Below, piece after piece: positions 57,455-64,000 of a DNA stretch of 64,000 nucleotides. How positions within the stretch are numbered: position 1 is the stretch's first letter; each line of letters begins with the position of its first letter. The notes beneath the pieces are model-generated. The model saw nothing but the letters and a program-made list of their open reading frames with translations. It made no database searches and was not told the DNA's origin. Made by a program: the position numbers and the translations under genes. The DNA is from Mercurialis annua (taxonomy: Eukaryota; Streptophyta; Magnoliopsida; Malpighiales; Euphorbiaceae): NCBI RefSeq assembly GCF_937616625.2, contig NC_065576.1:10356501-10420500 (forward strand). Direction: 5' to 3'.

Positions 57455-57645
57455 GAAAATGCTTTATAACCCAACACTTTGTACCAACTCTTTTAATCCA
57501 CCTTACGTGGCAAAGTTTCATTCGTCTAATCCCCACCCAAAAGTGTATATCTCAAAAAACAGAATTTAATCAATCTATTCTTTGATTGCCACGTCAGGCG
57601 GTACAAAAAGGTGGGTTAAAAGTGTTGGGTTATATAGCATTACTC
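57455..57645. mobile_element. MITE with AACCCAACACTTT ends
   Basis: 191 bp; AATGCTTTATAACCCAACAC at the left pairs with GTGTTGGGTTATATAGCATT at the right. ATATTAGACG occurs on both sides (57445-57454, 57646-57655), a 10-bp duplication as made by MULE-type transposases. The two open frames over it are by-products. Confidence 0.8.
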
Positions 57646-57649
57646 ATAT

Positions 57650-58380
57650 TAGACGCATTAGTGCGTCAATGCTTAAGACACGTGGCCGCGTTAGCATGCC
57701 ATCTCATTAGTAACGATATCTCAATGCAATTAAAGATACATTCTAGATACCTATTTAATACGTCTCTCAAATATCATAAATACATAAAAAAATACATTTT
57801 TGTCTTTATATTTTTTAAACTTCCAATAAAAAAATGAATGTCTGTGCCAGTCATGTTTGACGCATCAGTCTGTCAGTGCGTCAAAGCGTTAACTTTTTCA
57901 GCACGCCATCTCATCAACAACAATACCTAATGCGTTAGAGATACATATATGATACATCTCAAATGCGTCTCTTATAAATCCAAAAAATACACATCAGAAA
58001 TAACTTAAATACATTCTCTTTCAAATAAATATTAATTTAATAAAACATGTCTAAGATGTTTCTTAAGATGTATTTGATCAACGTATCCTTATTATATAAT
58101 TTACATATGATAGAAGTAGCATTGATACATAATAAATGATAGATACATCAATTATAATTTTTTTGGAACGTGATTTATTGACATTTCAAATACATATAGA
58201 TAATATTCAGTGTGTTAGAGATACAACTCTAATGTAGATTTTATACATCTACGATATATCTCAAGTACATATCAAAATAGCTCAGATACATTTTTGTTCA
58301 AATATATATTTTTTATTTATAAGACGTATTTTTAGATGTATTTAATATATATATCATTGATATATAATTTTTATATATAT
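57650..58380. repeat. Degenerate tandem repeat with GATACATC motifs
   Basis: Three worn units start near 57653, 57865 and about 58180. Each has a GTGCGTCAA/GTGTGTTAG-like start, AGAGATACA, a run of GATACAT/ATACATCTCAA words, and AAATACATTTTTGT-like sequence. CACGTGGCC...GCATGCCATCTCAT in unit 1 matches CAGCACGCCATCTCAT in unit 2. It occupies most of the space upstream of SPH gene 2. Confidence 0.55.
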
Positions 58381-58402
58381 TAATATATAATACATGACAA
58401 AT

Positions 58403-58644
58403 CTTGCAATTTCCATTTTCATGGCCTTATTTGTCAATCAATAATATATATGTAGAAAGAAAAACCAATTAATGATGGCAAATCTACAATTTAAAACTGA
58501 ATCTACAAATTTAAAGCTATGAGATTTCAAATTTAAGACTCAACAATTTTTTTATTCATCCATCTATAAGCAAAAGAACAAACAAACATGATTATATATA
58601 TATATATCTCTATAAACTACAACTAATAATTTTAGTGAAGAAAC
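58403..58644 (+). promoter_or_regulatory. Duplicated upstream block of SPH gene 2
   Basis: Homologous by ordered words to the blocks before copies 1 and 3. TATA box CTATAAG at 58564-58570, 81 bp before the ATG, the same spacing as in copy 3. A (TA)n stretch at about 58592-58605 is not shared. Confidence 0.65.
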
Positions 58645-59055
58645 ATGAGAAATCATATAGTTTTGCTAATCATATTAAATATTTTTCTAGCTACAAACAA
58701 TTATTCTTGTGTTAGGGCAAGACCCCTAATTCATGTGCATGTCATCAATGGAATAAACGCTAATGTTTTGCGCACGCATTGTTATTCAAAAGACGATGAT
58801 TTGGGGGAACATGTAATTCCATTCCCTGGACATTTAGATTGGCGTTTTAGAACGAGCATCATCGGAACCACACTATTCACCTGCGAAATGAACTGGTCGC
58901 AAGGCCATGGCGTCTTCAAAGTTTTCTGGCAAGGTCCGACATTTGAACGTAGATGCAATTACAAGGACTGTATTTGGTTGGCTTCTGCTACTGGTTTATA
59001 CTTGAAGGATCTTAACTTAAATAAATTTATATTCGTGTATCCATGGGAAAAATAG
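58645..59055 (+). CDS. S1-family self-incompatibility homologue (SPH), copy 2
   Basis: 136 codons, intronless. Signal peptide over about residues 1-25 (HIVLLIILNIFLA), followed by the conserved mature domain with cysteines at 46, 80, 104 and 109 and the VYPWEK end. It is the most divergent of the three: the segment after CYSKDDDLG reads EHVIPFPGHLDW where copies 1 and 3 have QHLLAVSEHLDW. It alone carries an N-W-S glycosylation sequon (residue 83). The N-terminus is three residues shorter. Changes cluster in the mature domain while the signal and cysteine frame are kept, so the gene appears intact and secreted. Confidence 0.92.
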   Translation: MRNHIVLLIILNIFLATNNYSCVRARPLIHVHVINGINANVLRTHCYSKDDDLGEHVIPFPGHLDWRFRTSIIGTTLFTCEMNWSQGHGVFKVFWQGPTFERRCNYKDCIWLASATGLYLKDLNLNKFIFVYPWEK

Positions 59056-59112
59056 TTATGCTACCTGCGATATGTATCACATGGTTTTACCTCAAGACTA
59101 TCGACTATGACT

Positions 59113-59118
59113 AATAAA
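59113..59118 (+). terminator. Poly(A) signal of SPH gene 2
   Basis: AATAAA 58 bp past the stop codon, after a TTTTACCTCAAGACTATC phrase shared with the other copies. Confidence 0.6.
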
Positions 59119-59535
59119 GGTTTTCAAATCGTTTATATTTTTTTTTTTGTATTCTTTAGAAATAATAAGCTATATTGATACGGATTTTCTACAAAACTAA
59201 AATGAAAAAGTTACGTATACTAGCTAAAAATGAAATTTCTTAAAAAGGAAGTTATTGATTGAATATAAGAATTATTTCTATTAGATTATGTACTGATTAG
59301 ATGAAAAAAATTATCTAAGAAAATTATCTCCAATTACTCTGATCGAATTTGAATATCAGGAGGATTACTTCATTATTGATGTATGTTTTGATGAAAAAAA
59401 AAATCCAAAATGGTGGAAATTGCAGATCTTGAAAATAGTCCCGACACGCAAATATATTAATGTTTCATTTATCAATTTGTTGTTCATTGATCGATTTATT
59501 AGTAAAGTTTTCATTAAATTTACTATTTGTTACTC

Positions 59536-60180
59536 TTAGGGTATCTCCAATTATAGGGATCAAAATAGCATAATTTTACAATAAAGTTAAATTGTTGCAT
59601 TATTTTATCTCCAACATTTAACTCTATTTTTTTCTCTAAAGAATATTTGCAATATAGTTTAATCTGGTAAATTTTTAAATATTTTATAATTACACCCATG
59701 AATTATTCAATACTTACAAAATACATCTATATATTTATTTAGAATAAAATATATTATCAATTTTAATAATATATTTTCTAAATTAATATATTTATATATT
59801 TTTAAATATATAAAATAGCTATATTAATTATTTACCAAATTAATTAATGAAAATATAATTTATGTTTATATATATAAGCTAAATATGTTAAAATAATTAT
59901 ATTTATTAAAAAAATATTTTTTAAATAACAAAATACATAAAATATACTCTATTTATAAAGTGTTGAATAAACTAATACAAATCTATTTTGTTTAACGTTA
60001 CATATTTAAATTTCCGATTAAATTGAACATTTTTATTTGACTATATTGTAAAAAAACTAACAAATATAAAAATAAAATTTATAATAAAATCAAAAAGTAA
60101 AATAGAGTTAGCTATTTTAATTTTCAATAGTATTCTATCTTAAGATACACTATAATTAATAGAGTGACTCTATATACAGT
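59536..60180. mobile_element. Possible MITE with GGGTATCTCCAATTATAGGG start
   Basis: The left side has TTAGGGTATCTCCAATTATA, a common plant MITE-type start. The right side near 60140-60175 has only a weak counterpart (AAGATACACTATAATTAATAG). AT-rich inside, no frame. Confidence 0.35.
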
Positions 60181-60239
60181 AAAAAAATAAACTGTGATAC
60201 ATTCTAAATATTAATGATACTAAATTTTTTATTTTAAAG

Positions 60240-61690
60240 GTAGAATTATTATAAACTATGCTATGAATGCTAATGAGTTAGTTCATTTAGTTAAAAGGAG
60301 AAAAGTTAAACTTTTTATTCTGAAACTAGAATTTAACAAGACTTTTGACAATTTAGATTGAAATTATTTTTTGCATGTCTTGGATGTTTAGTTGTCTATC
60401 ATCAACCTCTACCTATGTTTTTATGAACGGCAGTCTTATTGACCCTTTTCAGCTTGAAAGGGGTATTTGACAGGAAGATCCAATTTTCCCATATCTATTT
60501 GTGACTGTAGTTGAAAGATTGAAAAGTTTATTGCAAAAATTGAAAAAAATGGGTTTAATTAACAGTTTAGTTTACTCAGAGGATCATTAACCGTTATCTC
60601 TCTTATAATTTGCAGAAGATACGTTTTTTTATATCTTCCTTTTGATTTGGAACGTCTACAAAATTCGACTACAATTCTCTACTGCTTTGAATCAATTATA
60701 GGTTTGAAAAGTAATTTTCATAAGAGCTCTAGACTTTTTATAAATGTCTCTGATTTTAATGTTGATATAACTTCGCAGACGATGATCATCGTTCTGGTTT
60801 TTACATAAACCTCCTTTTTTCGTTTTTTTAGTAGAGAATTATTGTATGTGTGAGGTTGGTTCACTAGCTCGTCCTTCATTTGGACATGCTGCTCATCATT
60901 CTGTTGTGTTGCAGGGAGCTATTGCCATAGTTGTGGTTAATATTTTAGGTCAGTGTTCTATTGCTGCCGCTGCTCAGGGGACGGGTGGAGCTGCTGTTGT
61001 CACGACGGGGGAGAGAGGTTCTGCCAGGTGGTCAGTTTGCAGGGGTTTCAGTAGAACAATTCCTGTTATCATGGCTCCGTTTTCACAAGTTTAAAAATTA
61101 AAAAAAAAAAACACCTCAAGTTAAGTTCTTTATATGGTTAGCTTTGCATAATAGAGTTCAATTTTTAGATCTTTTGGATAGAAGTTCGATTATCTCTACT
61201 GAAAATTCCTTATACATTTTTTACGGTGTTATGGAAACGCAAGATCATATTTGTATTCGCTGTGTTTTTCCAGAAGTATTTAACATTTTCTAAAGATTAG
61301 ATATGGTATGAATATTTCCTCTCTTTTGTGGATTTTATGATATAATGAAAAAATATTATTCAAACAAAATCCTATTGGTAATTGTAGCAGATTATATGGT
61401 TTCGTGTGGTGCAAGTGTAGAAATGTAAGAATTTTTCAGAATAAAGCGCAAAATAAGGATGTGATGATTTTTAACTGTTTTTTAAAGATAATTTGTTTTA
61501 TATATACAAAATTTATATAGGAAGTTTTCTTACTTGGATATGGATGTTTTTAGGAATCATTATTGTATCGTATTCTCTTAACCGTGATTGTTTTAGTCTT
61601 TCCTCTAAGTAGTAGTTTTTAGTGTCCCAAAAATTTCGAGTTGGATTTTTCTATCACTTCTTGTGGCGTTAAGGTACATATTATTCATTA
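60240..61690 (+). pseudogene. L1-type LINE relic: reverse transcriptase and zinc-knuckle region
   Basis: Plus strand in shifting frames: reverse transcriptase motif A (ILKLEFNKTFDNLD), then QEDPIFPYLF, then the active-site block as FAEDT (normally FADDT, so one catalytic Asp is changed), then a GLK-like region at about 60720. A zinc-binding region follows at 61120-61270 (FIWLALHNRVQFLDLLDRS, then METQDHIFIRCVFPE). Many stops; several hundred codons missing between blocks. A frame at 60846-61094 rich in Ala and Val lies between them and has no recognisable counterpart in L1. Confidence 0.8.
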
Positions 61691-62074
61691 AAAAAAATCA
61701 GTGTAATAGTAATTATATACAGTTTTGGAATTGAAATCTATTTAAAATATAGTTGGTAAAAAAATTGAAGGACGCATGTAGAGCTATCAAAAATATAAAT
61801 GAACATTCATAACTAAATTTAATTTGTTTAAAATCATTAAATCTTTATATCCTTATTAATTCGAGTGCAATTTTTTTATGAATAATATGTATAATAAGCA
61901 AACAATAAATAGAAAAAATTTGTTTAAAATTTTCGCATAAAAAGTGATACGCTAATGGCTTCAAATTTTATTACTAATTTGTTTGAATATTGAAAAAATT
62001 AATAAAAATGTTAAAATAATATTTTTATAGATCTAACCAAATTAATTGACAAACACCCACCATGATATTTATTA
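61691..62074. other. Spacer, nothing identified
   Basis: AT-rich, with a short phrase (TTTTCGCATAAAAAGTG at about 61930) resembling the unclassified repeat at 20340 and 39050. Confidence 0.4.
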
Positions 62075-62347
62075 CTCCCTCCGTCCCAATAGAGTTGTCC
62101 ACTTTGAGAATTTTTTTTGTCCCAAAATTCTTGTCCACTTTCAAAAAGTAACTAACTTTACACTTAATTTTCCTACATTACCCCTATTTAAAGTCCACTA
62201 ATAAAAGTAAATTGTAAGTGGACCCTACATTAAATAGGGGTATGACAAGAAAAGTAAGGAAAATTTTACAAAAACTATAAACAATGATTGCTTTTCTTAA
62301 ACTATGTGATAAAGGTAAAGTGGACAACTCTATTGGGACGGAGGGAG
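62075..62347. mobile_element. Stowaway MITE
   Basis: Ends CTCCCTCCGTCCCAATAGAG and the complement, flanked by TA (62073-62074, 62348-62349). 273 bp, no frame. TTGTCCACTTTGAGAATT and GTGGACAACTC near the two ends extend the inverted repeat. Confidence 0.92.
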
Positions 62348-62457
62348 TACTTTATTTGGCCTATAACTTACATTCATGGAATATTACATGCATGCATGTC
62401 TTCTAAACCAAAAACAGCAAGCAAATCCGGAAAATAAAAAAATAGGTTCTAAAATGT

Positions 62458-62645
62458 GAGAAATTCTTAGGTATCACATAATGATACGTCATTAAAATGA
62501 TGGCAATCTTGTAATATTACTATCCAAATGTGTAAATAAATAATAAATAAATTTACAAGATTGCCATCATTTGAATGACGTGTCATTATGTGATAGGCTT
62601 AGTCTATGGATGATGTGGTGGACCGAGTCTACCTAAAAATTTCTC
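62458..62645. mobile_element. Foldback MITE, family GAGAAATT...TAGGTAGAC
   Basis: 188 bp; ATGATGGCAATCTTGTAA near the left pairs with TTACAAGATTGCCATCAT near the right. The flanks CTAAAATGT and CTAAAATAT form a 9-bp duplication with one mismatch. It ends about 17 bp before the duplicated upstream block of SPH gene 3. Confidence 0.82.
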
Positions 62646-62662
62646 CTAAAATATTTGAAAAT

Positions 62663-62968
62663 CTTGCATATTCCACTCCTAGAACCTTATTTATCAATCA
62701 TTTGCTGGGCAAAGATATGCAAGATCATAAAAATATATTTAAATAGAAAAAGAAAAGACAATTAATTAATGATGATAAATCTACATTATAAAACTGTATC
62801 TGCTTTTTAAAATTGTGAGATTTCAAATTAAAGAGGCTGTAATTTTTTCATTAATAACAAAAAAACCAAAAAAATACTATTCATCATCTATATAAGCAAA
62901 CAAAAACACATCACAAACAAACAAGATAATACAAATATATTATTTCTTACTATTGTAGTGAAGAAAAC
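62663..62968 (+). promoter_or_regulatory. Duplicated upstream block of SPH gene 3
   Basis: Ordered words shared with copies 1 and 2: CTTGCATATTCC, AACCTTATTTATCAATCAT, AATTAATGATGATAAATC, GTGAGATTTCAAATTAAAG. TATA box CTATATAAG at 62888-62896, 81 bp before the ATG, then a CAAACAAAAACACATCAC leader. Confidence 0.7.
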
Positions 62969-63388
62969 ATGGGTGGTATAACAAGTTATTTATCCCTGCT
63001 AATCATATTGAATATTTTTCTAGCTATAAACAATTATTCTTGTGTTAGGGCAAGATCAAAGATTCATGTGCATGTCATCAATGGCTTAACAGCTAACGAT
63101 TTGCACGTTCATTGTTATTCAAAAGACAATGATTTAGGGCAACATTTACTTGCAGTGTCGGAGCATTTGGATTGGAGTTTTAGAACAAGCATCTTCGGAA
63201 CCACACGGTTCAGTTGTGAAATGAACTGGGCTCAGGGTCACGGCGTCTTCAAAGTTTTCTGGCAAGGACCGGGACTTCAACGGAAATGCGATTACAAGGA
63301 CTGTATTTGGGTTGTTGCTGATGATGGTTTGCATTTGAAGGATTTTGGCACAAATAAATTTGTATTCATGTATCCATGGGAAAAATAA
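62969..63388 (+). CDS. S1-family self-incompatibility homologue (SPH), copy 3
   Basis: 139 codons, intronless, closest to copy 1. Signal peptide (LSLLIILNIFLAI) over about residues 1-26, then HVHVINGLTANDLHVHCYSK, FRTSIFGTTRFSCEMNW, HGVFKVFWQG and the MYPWEK end. Cysteines 49, 83, 107 and 112 give the CX4C spacing of copy 2. It differs from copy 1 mainly near the C-terminus (WVVADDGLHLKDFGTNKF against WLATATGLYLKDFSLDKF). The frame is intact, with a TATA box upstream and a poly(A) signal downstream, so it looks functional. Receptor and tissue cannot be inferred. Confidence 0.93.
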   Translation: MGGITSYLSLLIILNIFLAINNYSCVRARSKIHVHVINGLTANDLHVHCYSKDNDLGQHLLAVSEHLDWSFRTSIFGTTRFSCEMNWAQGHGVFKVFWQGPGLQRKCDYKDCIWVVADDGLHLKDFGTNKFVFMYPWEK

Positions 63389-63446
63389 TAATAATAATCC
63401 TACCTGCCATTTAGCACATAGTTTTACCTCAAAACTATCAAGTATC

Positions 63447-63452
63447 AATAAA
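63447..63452 (+). terminator. Poly(A) signal of SPH gene 3
   Basis: AATAAA 59 bp after the stop codon, in the 3' flank TTTTACCTCAAAACTATCAA shared with copies 1 and 2. Confidence 0.65.
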
Positions 63453-63543
63453 GTTTTTTATATCCTAATTAATATTGGATATGATATATTTGTAAGTCCC
63501 CAAAAAATAATTTTAAGTTTTTTTTTTACGTAGACTCATTAGA

Positions 63544-63774
63544 GAGATTTTTAGATTAATGGGTTTAGCTCTTTCAAAAAAACAATTAAATAGAAATTCT
63601 TAGATAAACCGAGTCAATTACGTCATCCGTAGATTAAGCCATTCATAATACAACACCACATTAAAATAATGGCAATATCGTAATATCATCATTAAGATTT
63701 GAATGCATTTATTGCACAGTTATTATGATATTGCCATTAAAAGGCTTAGTCTATGGATAACCCAAGAATCTCTC
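63544..63774. mobile_element. Foldback MITE, family GAGAAATT...TAGGTAGAC, worn
   Basis: Left side GAGATTTTTAGATTAATGG, right side CCCAAGAATCTCTC; AAAATAATGGCAATATCGTA pairs with ATGATATTGCCATTAAAAG in the middle. It appears to carry an extra insertion near the left end, and no target duplication was found. Confidence 0.6.
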
Positions 63775-64000
63775 ATTGTTAAAACGATCTTGAGATTTTA
63801 TTTTTAATAAAAAATATTTGGCTAGATTCTGAAATTAAACCACAATCTTATAACAATCTAAAATTTTAATTTCCTGAACTTGTAGATAAAACTCTCTTAT
63901 GCTAAAATCCGTGGATTATAAAAAAAAATCATGGATTTTGTTCCTTTAAAATACCTCAATCCAAACAAAACATTAATTGTGATCATGCATCATAGCGCTT
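63775..64000. other. Window end, AT-rich
   Basis: No feature recognised in the last 226 bases. Confidence 0.4.

Noticed and set aside
57340..57837. Two adjacent plus-strand frames of 81-83 codons
   Set aside because: They cross the MITE at 57455-57645 and the degenerate tandem repeat and have no recognisable content.
60846..61094. An 82-codon Ala/Val-rich frame as a host gene
   Set aside because: It lies inside an L1 relic between the reverse transcriptase and zinc-knuckle blocks, with no promoter or homologue recognised.

Overview
The window is nuclear DNA of a flowering plant, most likely a eudicot. It is very AT-rich and dense in transposon remains. Only a few host genes can be supported: a two-exon BAHD acyltransferase, an intronless PLS-class pentatricopeptide-repeat (PPR) protein, and three tandem S1-type self-incompatibility-homologue (SPH) genes. 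These families, together with the plant Helitrons, tRNA-derived SINEs, Copia and L1-type relics and Stowaway/Tourist/MULE MITEs, identify a land-plant genome. I could not place the species.

Layout. About 1-8 kb: a hAT element and a run of minus-strand Helitrons joined end to end, with SINEs and MITEs inside. 8-12 kb: a hAT element, an Au-like SINE and AT-rich spacer. 12-17.5 kb: Stowaway MITEs, one complete small Helitron, and a second, plus-strand head-to-tail array of three Helitrons. 18.2-22.8 kb: the BAHD gene (minus), whose single 3.2-kb intron is loaded with repeats. 23.7-27.2 kb: MULE-type MITEs, a SINE and an 877-bp hAT element. 29.3-31.6 kb: a 2.27-kb solo LTR splitting a short minus-strand reading frame. 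33.8-46.7 kb: more Helitrons, foldback elements, hAT, Tourist and MULE MITEs. 47.2-49.2 kb: the PPR gene (minus). 49.8-52.5 kb: an L1 RNase H relic and an internally deleted Copia element. 54.5-63.5 kb: the SPH cluster (plus), with a rearranged Copia fragment, a degenerate tandem repeat, an L1 relic and MITEs between the copies.

The host genes do not form a pathway. The BAHD enzyme probably acylates a phenylpropanoid alcohol in the cytosol. The PPR protein probably acts in organelle RNA editing or processing. The SPH genes encode small secreted four-cysteine proteins that arose by local duplication, because upstream and 3' flanks were copied with the coding regions.

The most unusual structures are the two head-to-tail Helitron arrays, which mix two terminus types; an 850-bp inverted-repeat unit built from a Copia LTR and gag yet flanked by a clean 5-bp duplication; and two clusters of short hairpins near 38.0 kb and 53.7 kb. 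No clearly new gene system was found. Coordinates of transposon ends with perfect target-site duplications are reliable to the base; those called approximate or degenerate are not.
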